Origin: Arthrobacter ruber | GTDB taxonomy: Bacteria > Actinomycetota > Actinomycetes > Actinomycetales > Micrococcaceae | Direction: 5' to 3' | NCBI RefSeq assembly: GCF_002954225.1 | Contig: NZ_PPTH01000016.1 | Location: forward strand, 439,114-503,113 | Length of the DNA stretch: 64,000 nt | Shown: piece after piece, positions 32,958 to 41,823 of the stretch | How positions within the stretch are numbered: position 1 is the first letter of the stretch | Layout of the letters: every line of letters starts with the position of its first letter | The notes under the pieces: model-generated | What the model was told of the DNA's origin: nothing | Database searches by the model: none | The model's input: only the letters and a program-made list of their open reading frames with translations | Translations under genes and position numbers: made by a program

Positions 32958-33980
32958 ATGCAGCCCGCCACCACGTCCCGGGGAACAGTGCCGGAGACCG
33001 CCGAGGACACGCCTTTCGACCGACAGCTCGAGGCCTCGCGCCGCGAACTCACCGGGTACTGCTACAGGATGCTCGGCGCCGCGTCCGAGGCGGAGGACGC
33101 CGTGCAGGAGACGATGATCAAGGCGTGGTCGAAGCGGGAGTCGTTCGCCGGTCAGTCCTCCCTGCGCACGTGGCTGTTCCGGATAGCGCACAACGTGTGC
33201 GTGGACATGCTCCGCAGCCCCCAGCGCCGGGCCAGGCCCATGGATCTCGGCCCGTCCACCCCTACGGCCGAGGCCGTGCTCGGCGCCCCGCTCACCGAGC
33301 GCGTGTTCGTGCAGCCCATCCCCGACGAGCGGGTGGTCGACCCCTCCGGCGACCCCGCCGTCGTCGCCGAGGCGCGCGACACCATCCGGCTGGCCTTCGT
33401 GGCCGCCCTGCAGCACCTCCCTCCGCTCCAGCGCAGCGCGCTGGTCCTGTGCGAGGTACTCCGGTGGTCCGCGGCCGAGGTGGCCGCGCTCCTCGAGGTG
33501 ACCACGGCCTCGGTCAACAGTGCGCTGCAGCGCGCCCGCAAGACGATGGCCGGCTACGAGCCGTCCACGCACATGCCCCTGGAGGATCCCGCGCACAAGG
33601 TCCTGCTCGCCAAGTACCTCCGGGCGTTCGAGTCCTACGACATGGACGTCCTGGTGTCGCTGCTGCGCGACGACGTCGTCCTCTCCATGCCGCCCTTCGA
33701 CCTGTGGCTCGCCGGGCCCGACGACGTCATCGCCTGGTTCGTGGGGAAGGGCAGCGTGTGCGAGGGTGGGCGCCTGATCCCCCTGGACGTCAACGGCGCC
33801 GGAGGGTTCGCGAACTACCACCTCGTGGAACCGGGGCTCTGGGAGCCGTGGGCCATCCAGGTCATCGAGACCGACGGCGAGCGCATCATCGGCCACCACA
33901 ACTTCCTGTACCCGGAGATGTTCGAGCAGTTCGGGCTTCCGCCGGTCATCGACGAGCGGAAGGCCGCCGGCAGGGTGTAG
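32958..33980 (+). CDS. SigG-like ECF sigma factor with SnoaL-like C-terminus
   Basis: The 340-residue protein is an extended ECF sigma factor. Region 2 (about 25-95) has the EAEDAVQETMIKAW core and LRTWLFRIAHNVCVDMLR. Region 4 (about 140-200) has LPPLQRSALVLCEVLRWSAA and VNSALQRARK. About 130 C-terminal residues form a SnoaL-like domain, with KYLRAFESYDMDVLVSLLRDD and GGFANYHLV, as in the SigG/SigJ group, where this domain controls activity in place of an anti-sigma factor. ATG 32958 fits; ATG 32954 is out of frame. It converges on the LuxR gene. Confidence 0.87.
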   Translation: MQPATTSRGTVPETAEDTPFDRQLEASRRELTGYCYRMLGAASEAEDAVQETMIKAWSKRESFAGQSSLRTWLFRIAHNVCVDMLRSPQRRARPMDLGPSTPTAEAVLGAPLTERVFVQPIPDERVVDPSGDPAVVAEARDTIRLAFVAALQHLPPLQRSALVLCEVLRWSAAEVAALLEVTTASVNSALQRARKTMAGYEPSTHMPLEDPAHKVLLAKYLRAFESYDMDVLVSLLRDDVVLSMPPFDLWLAGPDDVIAWFVGKGSVCEGGRLIPLDVNGAGGFANYHLVEPGLWEPWAIQVIETDGERIIGHHNFLYPEMFEQFGLPPVIDERKAAGRV

Positions 33981-34022
33981 CTGCTACCGGTCGGTGGATG
34001 ACGGTCGCCCGCACCGCGCGGC

Positions 34023-36662
34023 TCAGCGGACAGTGCTCGGGCGCAGGACGTGCACGGGGCCGGTGGAGGACGCGACCAGGCCGAGACGGCCGGCCGCCGC
34101 GATAGCCTCCCTCCGCGTGCCGACGCCGAGCTTCCGGTAGATCCCCCGGATGTGGGTCTTCACGGTGTTGGTAGAGATCTGCAGGTCGTGTGCGAGTTCC
34201 TCCACCGTCGCGAAGGTCGGGAGGAGGGCCAGGAGTTCCTCCTCCCGCGGGGTCAGCGGGGGCCCGATGAGCGCCACGGGCTGGGGGACATGCTGTCCGA
34301 TCATGTCGATCTCGCGCGCGTACCGGGCGTAGTGGTGCCGGTCGCGCTCCACTGACTGCCGCACCGCGTCCCCGGCGAGGGCGAAGCCGCGCACCGTCCG
34401 ATGCCGGGCCGCGATGGCCAGTGCCCGCTCGAGCGACTCCCGCGCCTTGAAGGTGCGCTCCTCCAGGAGGTCCAGCCGCGCCAGCAGGGCCCATGCGGTC
34501 ACGAGCCCCACACGGCTCCGGCTCGTCACGAACTCCGAGGTGACGCTCGTCAGGAGCTGACGTGCGCGGGCGTGCTGCCCGGACGCCAGGAACTCCCAGG
34601 CGGAGATCGTGTGGAGCTCCCCGCTGGCGCTCTGGCTCCTGCGCAGATCCAGCTTGAGCTGCGTGAGGTCGTCGGAGCGCCGCAGGAACAGCATCATCTC
34701 GGCGACCTGCAGCGCGCAGAGCGCGGCGTCCGGAGGGTACGCCCCGTGCCCGAGGTCGAAGCGGACCCTGTCGAGCAACTCGTCGGCGATCTCCGTACGC
34801 CGGTCGGAGCCGGGAAAGGCGAGGATCAGGGCCAGCTTCGCCGAGGAGTGGGAGACGACGGGCGCCGCCGTCGACGTCTTGAACACGAAGGCGTTGTGCA
34901 GGGCCGCGCCGCGGTCGTCGAGGACGTGGAACGCAGCCCATGCCGCGATCAGGTGGGCCGGCCGGAGCTTCGGACTGTACCGCAGGCCATGCTCCTCGCC
35001 GCGGCGGATCGCGGTCGCGGCCTGGACTGCCGCTTCCGCGAAGTCCTCGCTGATCGTGGCCAGCGAGGCGCTCGCCGTGCCGGCGTCGATCACAGCACCC
35101 GGATTCACACGCCTGGCTGCGGCCTCGAGAGTCCTCCGGGCCAGCGCCGTGGCCTCGGGGACCCTGGCTTCCGCGATCAGGGCCGCCACCTGGACGTTCA
35201 GGACGAAGAGCTGCACGTCGGGAGGTGCGGCCTCGAGATCCAACCGCTCCAGGAGCACCACCGCCTCGGCGGAACGCCCCTCCGGCAGCAGCAACTGCGC
35301 CTCCAACCCGAGGTTCAGCACGTCGAACGGAGAAGCAAGCTCGCATGATTCCTCGGCGGGCAGGCCCTCGTCCGGCGGGCGCCCCCGCCAGACCGCGGTC
35401 CGCGCGGCCCTTCCGGAGTCGCCCTCCGCGAGCGCGAGGAGGCACTCGAGCACGGCGAGCTCCGGAGACGCCGCGGAACCGATCTCCTTCAGGACGGACG
35501 CCAGTGTCCGCAGATCGTTCCTCCACAGCAGGTGCAACCCGGAGACGGTCACTACCCGCCGCAGGAGTGCGGCGTCGTGTGCCTTCGCGGCATGGCGGAG
35601 CGCCGCGGCATGGTGGCCTTGCCGGAGACGATGCCCTGCCATCCGGGCATGGAGCGGCCCGGCATCCGGCCAGTCGGGCGTCGGGACGGCCTCGGCGATC
35701 CAGCGGGCGAGCAGGCGGTGGAGCCGGAACCGCTCCGGAGCTCCGCCGTCCCGCTCAGCCACGACCATGCCGGTCTCGAGAGTGGTACGGGCCACGAGGT
35801 GCGCGCCGTCCGAGCGATCCAGCGCGACCTCGAGGTCCGCGATGGTGAAGGGCTCGATCAGCGCCATCACCGCGAGAACCTCCCGGATGGCCGGCCGGTA
35901 GGACCGGAACAGCGGCCCGCACAGCTTCTCGAGGAGTGATGCGCTGTGAGGTCCGCTCCGATACAGCGCGTCCGGCACCACCGCGCGGTGCGCCTGCGCG
36001 ACGGCGGCCGTCCATCCCTCGGTGGCCTGGAGCAGCGCGTCCACGTCGGACCGGGCCGGGGCGAAGAGCCTCCGCAGCTCGCGTCGGCGCATGACGAGGT
36101 CCTGCTGCGTGAGGCACTGGACTCCCCCGGCCAGGTCCAGTTTGTACAGGCAGCGGAGGTCGGGCGTCCTGCGCCCGCACAGCAGCACCACCACGTCGTC
36201 GGGGGTCCGCTCGATGAAGTAGTCGAGGTCGACGAGCAGCGCGCGGTTGGTGAGGTGTTCACAGTTGTCCAGGACCACGACCACCCGGGTGTCGTTCCGT
36301 GTGCAGCCCTCGATCAGGGCGTCGATCCTCGCCGTCCGCGCGGCGGCGGCGGCGGGCCCCTGCGGCTCCGGGTCCTGCTTCCCCGTCAGCGCCGTGCCCA
36401 GCAGGGACCAGAACCGTCCAGGCCTGTTGTCGGAGGGATCGAGGGACACCCATGCGAGGAGGTCTCCAGCCGCAAGGCGGAGTCGCGCCCATTCAGCGAC
36501 CACGGCCGTCTTGCCGAATCCGGCGGCGGCCGTGACCAGCAGGATCCGTGCGCCCCGTCCGAGCAGGGTGTCGAGACAGTCGGTCAGGCGTGGACGCGGG
36601 ATCTCGCGCTCGTCCTGCTCGGGGACCCGGGTCTTACGCCGCACGACGCCCGTCACGGCCAT
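34023..36662 (-). CDS. MalT-like LuxR family ATP-binding regulator
   Basis: The protein has 879 residues from ATG 36662, preceded by GGGGAGG. It is a LuxR-type STAND regulator. An N-terminal ATPase contains Walker A AAAGFGKT at 45-52 and a VVVVLDNCEHL Walker B. A winged-helix and a long helical-repeat part (about 350-800) of TPR type should bind the inducer. A C-terminal LuxR helix-turn-helix (about 810-870) has LTPREEELLALL and STNTVKTHIRGIYRKLGVGTR. Such regulators activate transcription after binding ligand and ATP. Targets are unknown. A CGCACC-A-GGTGCG palindrome lies upstream at 36772-36784. Confidence 0.9.
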   Translation of the reverse strand: MAVTGVVRRKTRVPEQDEREIPRPRLTDCLDTLLGRGARILLVTAAAGFGKTAVVAEWARLRLAAGDLLAWVSLDPSDNRPGRFWSLLGTALTGKQDPEPQGPAAAAARTARIDALIEGCTRNDTRVVVVLDNCEHLTNRALLVDLDYFIERTPDDVVVLLCGRRTPDLRCLYKLDLAGGVQCLTQQDLVMRRRELRRLFAPARSDVDALLQATEGWTAAVAQAHRAVVPDALYRSGPHSASLLEKLCGPLFRSYRPAIREVLAVMALIEPFTIADLEVALDRSDGAHLVARTTLETGMVVAERDGGAPERFRLHRLLARWIAEAVPTPDWPDAGPLHARMAGHRLRQGHHAAALRHAAKAHDAALLRRVVTVSGLHLLWRNDLRTLASVLKEIGSAASPELAVLECLLALAEGDSGRAARTAVWRGRPPDEGLPAEESCELASPFDVLNLGLEAQLLLPEGRSAEAVVLLERLDLEAAPPDVQLFVLNVQVAALIAEARVPEATALARRTLEAAARRVNPGAVIDAGTASASLATISEDFAEAAVQAATAIRRGEEHGLRYSPKLRPAHLIAAWAAFHVLDDRGAALHNAFVFKTSTAAPVVSHSSAKLALILAFPGSDRRTEIADELLDRVRFDLGHGAYPPDAALCALQVAEMMLFLRRSDDLTQLKLDLRRSQSASGELHTISAWEFLASGQHARARQLLTSVTSEFVTSRSRVGLVTAWALLARLDLLEERTFKARESLERALAIAARHRTVRGFALAGDAVRQSVERDRHHYARYAREIDMIGQHVPQPVALIGPPLTPREEELLALLPTFATVEELAHDLQISTNTVKTHIRGIYRKLGVGTRREAIAAAGRLGLVASSTGPVHVLRPSTVR

Positions 36663-36973
36663 GCACACCTCCCCAGCGTCAGCACACCGGGCCCGCGCCG
36701 ACCCGGGTGCACCAAGTGTGCTCCCGGGGCGGACGGTTGGCCAAGGGAACGGACCGGGTATGACGAAGTGACGCACCAGGTGCGGATACCCCGCACGTCG
36801 CGAATACCGAATTCGCAGCCGCCACGGGATGCCTCCGGGTGGCGATGGCGTTTATCCCGGCGAGAGGGAATTCGTCATCCACCGGTGCCGAATGATGTCG
36901 AACAAACGGGGACCTCGGTATAAGGTCGGATTCTGGGGGTCATGAATTCATCCGGACAATGCAGGAGAATGCG
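36663..36973. promoter_or_regulatory. Divergent region between LuxR and lsr2 genes
   Basis: About 310 bases hold both promoters. CGCACCAGGTGCG (36772-36784) is a perfect palindrome with one central base, 110 bases before the LuxR start. TATAAG (36919-36924) looks like a -10 box for lsr2, but no good -35 box is paired with it. The region is visibly more A/T-rich toward lsr2. Confidence 0.35.
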
Positions 36974-37306
36974 ATGGCACAGCGAGTACAGGTTCAACTG
37001 GTCGATGACCTCAGCGGTGAAGAAGCCCAGGAAACCGTCCGATTCGGCCTCGACGGCACGAATTACGAGATAGACCTCACGAAACAGAACGCCGAATCCC
37101 TGCGGGCCGCCCTTTCCGGGTACGTGGACAAGGGGCGCAAGGCAGGCACCGGTAAGCAGGCGTCCGCGAGCCCGAAGGCATCGTCCCGTTCGAAGCGCGA
37201 GGACACCCAGCAGATCCGCCAGTGGGCACAGGACAACGGTTATAACCCGAGTTCCCGCGGCCGCATCACGCAATCGATCATCGACGCCTACAACGAGAGC
37301 CGCTGA
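36974..37306 (+). CDS. lsr2: Lsr2 nucleoid-associated protein
   Basis: This 110-residue protein starts at ATG 36974 (AGGAG upstream) rather than at ATG 36959. Residues 1-60 form the dimerisation domain, with VQVQLVDDLSG and ETVRFGLDGTNYEIDLT. A Ser/Lys-rich linker follows. Residues about 75-110 form the DNA-binding domain, with IRQWAQDNGYNPSSRGRI; the RGR (95-97) inserts into the minor groove of A/T-rich DNA. Lsr2 bridges DNA and silences foreign genes, like H-NS. It is found in actinobacteria and phages. Gene is single, with a terminator hairpin at 37354-37378. Confidence 0.95.
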   Translation: MAQRVQVQLVDDLSGEEAQETVRFGLDGTNYEIDLTKQNAESLRAALSGYVDKGRKAGTGKQASASPKASSRSKREDTQQIRQWAQDNGYNPSSRGRITQSIIDAYNESR

Positions 37307-37353
37307 CGTCCCACGGCGGACTGCTTCCACGAATTCGGGGGTCGGCACCGTCC

Positions 37354-37378
37354 GCGGGGAACGGGGGTAATTCCCCGC
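37354..37378 (+). terminator. Hairpin after lsr2
   Basis: GCGGGGAA (37354-37361) pairs perfectly with TTCCCCGC (37371-37378) around a nine-base loop, 47 bases after the lsr2 stop. No T tract follows. Confidence 0.55.
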
Positions 37379-37529
37379 CCTCCGGAAGCAATCCCCTGCG
37401 TCCGTCCCCGGTCCGGAACATCCCGACCGCGTGCCGTGGACATCGGAATTCGGCGCGTCACCCGCCGTGCCCGACCCGAGCATGGCCGATGACCGGGAAA
37501 GGCGCCTGATTCGCGTTGCCGGAGGAGCG

Positions 37530-37961
37530 TCAGTTCCCCGGTGAGGTGGCGAGCGCCCAGGTGCGGGCGGCCTCGGGATGGTCGAAGTATCGGCTCTCGC
37601 ACAGCGCGGGTTCGAGGAAGGCCGCGAGGACAAGGTCCACCGGCCCGGTCCCCACGAAGCCGATGCGGGACGTGAGTGACCCCTCCACGAGCAGGGCCCG
37701 TGCATCGACGTCGATCCCCGACAGACCCTGCAGGTGCACGACGAGCGGGAGCAGATGGCCCTCGGACAGATCCCGGATCGCGTCGAGGGCCGCGAGGACG
37801 TCGGCGAGGGTCAGGAGGGCCCCGGTCTCCCACCGGAGGACGAGCAGCCCCGCCTGCGCCTCGAGGCAGTGCTTCCCGTCGCAATGCCGGCGGGCCGCGG
37901 GCAGATGCCACGTGCCGGGGCACCCCTGGGACAGGGCGTTGCCGGGGACGGTCCGACTCAC
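37530..37961 (-). CDS. STAS/SpoIIAA-like protein
   Basis: GTG 37961 is chosen because GGAGG lies six bases upstream; it gives 143 residues. The frame runs on to 38147 without a ribosome site. The product has alternating strands and helices with LEAQAGLLVLRWETG, a long ADVLAALDAIRDL helix, PLVVHLQGLSGIDVDARAL and GPVDLVLAAFLEP. This fits the STAS/SEC14 (SpoIIAA-like) fold of uncharacterised actinobacterial proteins. An N-terminal segment has two His and two Cys (GCPGTWHLP, HCDGKHCLE) that could bind metal. Divergent from the propeller gene by about 200 bases. Confidence 0.6.
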   Translation of the reverse strand: MSRTVPGNALSQGCPGTWHLPAARRHCDGKHCLEAQAGLLVLRWETGALLTLADVLAALDAIRDLSEGHLLPLVVHLQGLSGIDVDARALLVEGSLTSRIGFVGTGPVDLVLAAFLEPALCESRYFDHPEAARTWALATSPGN

Positions 37962-38158
37962 GCACTGCCTCCAGGATGCACAGGTCTCCACTCCCGACGA
38001 CCGAATACCCAACTCTGGCACGGCCGCATCCGCCGCCGGACGATTACGGACAGAAGCGGGTAGTCGAACCTGTACAAATCGAGTGGTCGGTGACATCATC
38101 CCGGGAGATCCATACCAGACACCCGGCGGATCGCCGGGACTTGCCAACGGGGGCAGCC

Positions 38159-39253
38159 ATGTCAGCAGCCGGAACGACCCTTCTCGCGATCGGCACGAAG
38201 AAAGGTCTGTGGCTCGCCTCGAGCCCCGACCGCGAGACGTGGACGCTCTCCGAACCGAAGTTCCTGATGGAGGAGATCCCGAGCGTCGGGATCGACACGC
38301 GGGGCGGGCGCACGCGCCTGTTCGCCGGACGCATGTCGTGGCATTTCGGGCCGTGCATCGCGCATTCGGACGACCTCGGTGAGACCTGGACCGAACCCCG
38401 GGAGGGCAGCATCCGGTTCGGGAGCGACGACGGCGCCGCCCTCGAGCGCATCTGGCAGATCCAGCCGGACGCGGAGCACCGCCCCGGCGTGGTCTGGGCC
38501 GGGTGCCAGCCCATCTCGGTCTGGAAGTCCACGGACCACGGGGAGACGTTCGAACTGAACCGCGGCCTGTGGGACCACCCCCACCGCGGCGAGTGGGGCG
38601 CCGGGTTCGGCGGGGCGGCCGCCCACACGGTCCTGCCGAGTCCCGTCGACGAGACGGTCCACGTGGCCATGAGCACCGGCGGCGTCTACCGCTCCGACGA
38701 CGGCGGAACCTCCTGGCAGCCCCGCAACAGGGGCATCAGTGCCCCCTTCATGCCCGACCCGGATCCGGAATTCGGCCAGTGCGTGCACAAGGTGGCCCGC
38801 GACGCCGTCGACCCCGACCGCCTGTTCGCGCAGAATCACCACGGGGTGTACGCGAGCACGGACCGCGGGGATTCGTGGCAGTCCATCGCCGAGGGCCTGC
38901 CGGCGGACTTCGGCTTCGTCATGCTCTCCCACCCCCGCCGCAGCGGCACGGCCTGGGTCATCCCGCTCAAGGCCGACGGTGAGCGCATCCCGCCCGACGG
39001 GCATCTGAAGGTGCACCGGACCGACGATGGCGGCGCGACCTGGGAGGCCGGTGATGCCGGGCTGCCGACGGCGGAGTACAACGCGGTCCTGCGCGACGCC
39101 GCCTGCGTGGACACCGCGGAGGTCGCGGGCGTGTACTTCGGCACACGCGGCGGGGCCGTCTATGCGAGCGCTGACGAGGGCCGCACCTTCCGCGAGGTGG
39201 CGAGGAACCTGCCGGACGTGCTCTCGGTGCGTGCCGCCGTCGTCCCGGCCTGA
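38159..39253 (+). CDS. Asp-box (BNR) beta-propeller protein
   Basis: This 364-residue protein contains at least six Asp-box motifs of the S-x-D-x-G-x-[TS]-[WF] type: HSDDLGETW, KSTDHGETF, RSDDGGTSW, ASTDRGDSW, RTDDGGATW and ASADEGRTF. They mark successive blades of a sialidase-like propeller. The sialidase Arg triad and catalytic Tyr are not evident, so it is probably not a sialidase but a binding or scaffold propeller. There is no signal peptide, so it should be cytoplasmic, which is unusual for this fold. Its stop overlaps the start of a MoaD/ThiS-like gene by one base (TGATG), so the two products are likely made together in fixed ratio. Confidence 0.85.
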   Translation: MSAAGTTLLAIGTKKGLWLASSPDRETWTLSEPKFLMEEIPSVGIDTRGGRTRLFAGRMSWHFGPCIAHSDDLGETWTEPREGSIRFGSDDGAALERIWQIQPDAEHRPGVVWAGCQPISVWKSTDHGETFELNRGLWDHPHRGEWGAGFGGAAAHTVLPSPVDETVHVAMSTGGVYRSDDGGTSWQPRNRGISAPFMPDPDPEFGQCVHKVARDAVDPDRLFAQNHHGVYASTDRGDSWQSIAEGLPADFGFVMLSHPRRSGTAWVIPLKADGERIPPDGHLKVHRTDDGGATWEAGDAGLPTAEYNAVLRDAACVDTAEVAGVYFGTRGGAVYASADEGRTFREVARNLPDVLSVRAAVVPA

Positions 39254-39561
39254 TGGGTACCGCCGTGGCCGCGACGAACTCCGTGACCGTCCTGATCCCC
39301 ACGCTCCTCCGTCCGTACATCGACGGTCGGAGCGAGGTCAGTATGAGCGTGCCCGACGACGGCGACGTCTCGGCACTGCTCGACGGCCTGGGCGAGGGGC
39401 GCCCCCTGCTCGACCAGCGCATCCGGGAGGAGACCGGGGCCCTCAGGCGCTACGTGAACATCTACGTGGACGGCGAGGACGTCCGCCGCCTGGACGGGCT
39501 GGGAACCGCGGTGCCCGGAGGTGCCACCATCATGATCATCCAGTCGGTGGCCGGGGGCTAG
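39253..39561 (+). CDS. MoaD/ThiS-like ubiquitin-fold protein
   Basis: This 102-residue protein has the beta-grasp pattern of MoaD/ThiS: TVLIPTLLRPYIDGRSE, DVSALLDGLGEGRP, VNIYVDGEDVRRLDGLGT and the final GATIMIIQSVAGG. It ends exactly in Gly-Gly, as needed for adenylation by an E1-like enzyme and thiocarboxylate or isopeptide formation. Roles may be sulfur transfer (molybdopterin, thiamine, cysteine) or protein modification. No moeB/thiF-like gene or JAB peptidase was seen in the window, so any partner would be elsewhere. It starts in the stop codon of the propeller gene; the pairing hints at a joint function. Confidence 0.87.
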   Translation: MGTAVAATNSVTVLIPTLLRPYIDGRSEVSMSVPDDGDVSALLDGLGEGRPLLDQRIREETGALRRYVNIYVDGEDVRRLDGLGTAVPGGATIMIIQSVAGG

Positions 39562-39571
39562 GGCCGGATCG

Positions 39572-39946
39572 CTAGAGCCGCAGGGCGTTCAGCTGCTCGA
39601 GCGCGTCGCCCGGACCCACCGATGTGATGCCGTGTCCCCGCGCCCAGGACGCCAGCTCCTCGGTGATCGCCCTCGACACGCCGGACCAGCGCGCGTACGG
39701 CAGGACGTAGACGTAGTCGATGTCGGCGCGGGAGCCCTTCAGGAGCCGCAGCCCGCCGCATCCCACGGGCTGTCCGGTCGCGAGCTCGTAGGCGATGAGG
39801 AAGACGGCGATACCGGCGCCGTCGTCCACTGCGGCCGGCAGGGGCACGGGTGAGCGGCCGCGGTCACGCTCCGCACGGAGAGCCTCCCGCAGACCGATGC
39901 CCACGGGATTGGCCCAGGGAACCTGTCGAACCCGCAGCGTCTGCAT
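39572..39946 (-). CDS. GNAT family N-acetyltransferase
   Basis: ATG 39946 is chosen because AGGAGG lies six bases upstream; this gives 124 residues. The fold of GNAT acetyltransferases is visible: a strand with AVFLIAYELATGQPVGCGGLRLL, then IDYVYVLPYARWSGVSRAI and ELASWARGHGI. The acetyl-CoA loop normally reads R-x2-G-x-[GA]; here RWSGVSRAI is close. It is shorter than typical GNATs (about 150), and the last strands are missing or shortened, so activity is uncertain. Substrate unknown. It converges on the MoaD/ThiS-like gene with ten bases between. Confidence 0.7.
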   Translation of the reverse strand: MQTLRVRQVPWANPVGIGLREALRAERDRGRSPVPLPAAVDDGAGIAVFLIAYELATGQPVGCGGLRLLKGSRADIDYVYVLPYARWSGVSRAITEELASWARGHGITSVGPGDALEQLNALRL

Positions 39947-40167
39947 GGCAGCCTCCTGAAATGTACGGTGCACCCCACGCTACGGAGAAGCCGTTTCGGC
40001 AGCATTTCCGACGGCGAAACTCTGCGTGCACCGCTTCCTCGCACTCGCCACCCGGATCGACAGGGCATCGGGCCGTCGTGAGGAAAGCGGCCTGCGCTGG
40101 CGCTCTTGCCTGGCCCGGGCACAGTACCGGAGGGGCGGCACGGACCTGCTGGTCCATCGCCTCGCCA

Positions 40168-41823
40168 TCAGCCCGATCCCGATCCGCAGGTCAGGAACCG
40201 CACGGTCGACCCCGGTGCGAGCTGCGCCGCACGGTCCAGGTCGGCAGCGAGGACGACGCCGACCACCGGGTATCCGCCCGTGACCGGATGATCGGCGAGG
40301 AACAGCACCGGCAGGCCCGACGGCGGTACCTGCAGTGCGCCGCGCACGGTGCCCTCGCTCGGCAGCTCCCCGGCCCGGGTCCGGACGAGGGCCGGCCCGT
40401 CGAGCCGGAGGCCGATCCGGTTGGACTGCGCGGTGACGGTCCATACGGTCCCGCACAGGCGCGCCAGCCCGTCGTCGAACCAGTCGTCACGAGGACCGGG
40501 GAGCACGCGCAGCACCTCGGGCGTGCGTGCCGGCCGCAGCTCCTCAGGGTCGCCGACCGCCGATCCCGGGGCCGGCTGCCCCACCGGCAGATGCATCCCG
40601 GCGGTGAGTGCGGGTGGGCCGAGCCCCGACATCGAGTCGGAGGATCGGCTGCCCAGCACCTCCTCCGCCGCGAAGCCGCCCCGGACGGCCGTGTATGTGC
40701 GCAGCCCCGACGCCGGCGGGGACTGCCGCAGCACCTCACCCGCGCCGAGGAGGAAGGGCGCGCACAGGGGAGCGTCGCGCTCCTGGTCGTCCGGCATACC
40801 GATGACCAGGCCGACGTCGGCGCCGGTGACGGCCAGCACCTGGTCCTCCCCGGCCTCGAGCACGAGGCCTCCGTTGACACTCTCGATCACCGCGGCGCCG
40901 GGGGTGTTGCCCACCAGCCTGTTCGCCTGCCGCGAGGCCGCGCGGTCCAGTGCTCCCGCCTCGGCGACGCCCAGAGCCAGGAGACCGGGACGGCCGAGAT
41001 CCTGGAGCGTGCTGGAGAGGCCCGGCGTCACGACCGTGAGCCCGGCCTCCGCCCGGCGAGCCGACACGTCGCGGGCACCCTCCCCGTCATCCACGGTCTG
41101 GCGCGTCGACCCCTCAGGGGCGGGAGCCGCTGCGCCGCCGGCCGGCGCGGGCGCCCGGACCGTGACGAGCTCGCGGACGACGGTGAACCGGACCCTGTTG
41201 CCGGGCCTGATCAGCGCCGGGTCCGTCCGGCGGGCATCCCACAGCACGGCGTCGGTCCGTCCGACCAGCTGCCAGCCGCCGGGCGACTCCCGCGGGTAGA
41301 CCGCCGAGAACGGGCCGGCGAGCGCCACCGAGCCAGCAGGGACGGCTGTCCGGGGGGAATCCCGCCGCGGGACCTCCAGCCGCGGATCGCCGCCGGTCAG
41401 ATAGGCGAAACCCGGCGCGAAGCCGCCGAAGGCGGCTACCCACGGTGTTGCCGTATGAGCAGCGACCACGGCCTCCTCACTGAGTCCTGTCCGCGCGGCG
41501 ACGTCGGCCAGGTCTTCGCCGTCGTAACGCACCTCGATGGTGACGAGCGTGTCGTCCAGCGCAGCGGCCACGGAGAGATCGATCGTGCGGAGCCGGGCCT
41601 CGAGAGCGGCGACCTGCCATGGGTTCTCGACGGTGACGAGGACAGTGCTCGCAGCGGCGACCACGTCCACCTGACCCTCAACGGGGTGCTGCCGCAGTTG
41701 CGCCTCCACGCTGAGCACTTCCGACAGGTCGGGCAGTTCCACGAGCAGGGCGCGGTCACCGACGGCTCGGAGAGCTCGATCCGGTCCGCCCGTGCCACCG
41801 GGCGCGGCGTCAGGCGAAGGCAC
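40168..41823 (-). CDS. pxpBC: Fused 5-oxoprolinase subunits B and C
   Basis: This 551-residue protein joins PxpB and PxpC, which are separate in many bacteria. Residues about 10-215 are PxpB (allophanate hydrolase subunit 1-like), with [14 protein letters not shown] and [10 protein letters not shown], followed by a Pro/Ala linker. Residues about 250-545 are PxpC (subunit 2-like), with [24 protein letters not shown] and [11 protein letters not shown]. With PxpA it forms an ATP-dependent 5-oxoprolinase that opens pyroglutamate to glutamate. GTG 41823 overlaps the pxpA stop by 14 bases and fits the reading frame; other starts are possible. Confidence 0.88.
   Translation of the reverse strand: MPSPDAAPGGTGGPDRALRAVGDRALLVELPDLSEVLSVEAQLRQHPVEGQVDVVAAASTVLVTVENPWQVAALEARLRTIDLSVAAALDDTLVTIEVRYDGEDLADVAARTGLSEEAVVAAHTATPWVAAFGGFAPGFAYLTGGDPRLEVPRRDSPRTAVPAGSVALAGPFSAVYPRESPGGWQLVGRTDAVLWDARRTDPALIRPGNRVRFTVVRELVTVRAPAPAGGAAAPAPEGSTRQTVDDGEGARDVSARRAEAGLTVVTPGLSSTLQDLGRPGLLALGVAEAGALDRAASRQANRLVGNTPGAAVIESVNGGLVLEAGEDQVLAVTGADVGLVIGMPDDQERDAPLCAPFLLGAGEVLRQSPPASGLRTYTAVRGGFAAEEVLGSRSSDSMSGLGPPALTAGMHLPVGQPAPGSAVGDPEELRPARTPEVLRVLPGPRDDWFDDGLARLCGTVWTVTAQSNRIGLRLDGPALVRTRAGELPSEGTVRGALQVPPSGLPVLFLADHPVTGGYPVVGVVLAADLDRAAQLAPGSTVRFLTCGSGSG

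Noticed and set aside
33946-35526. Long alternative frames across the LuxR gene
   Set aside because: Arg/Gly/Pro-rich composition without domains; the LuxR frame has clear ATPase and helix-turn-helix domains over the same bases.
38159-39253. Sialidase function for the Asp-box protein
   Set aside because: Asp-boxes only mark the propeller fold; the sialidase Arg triad, catalytic Tyr and signal peptide are not evident.
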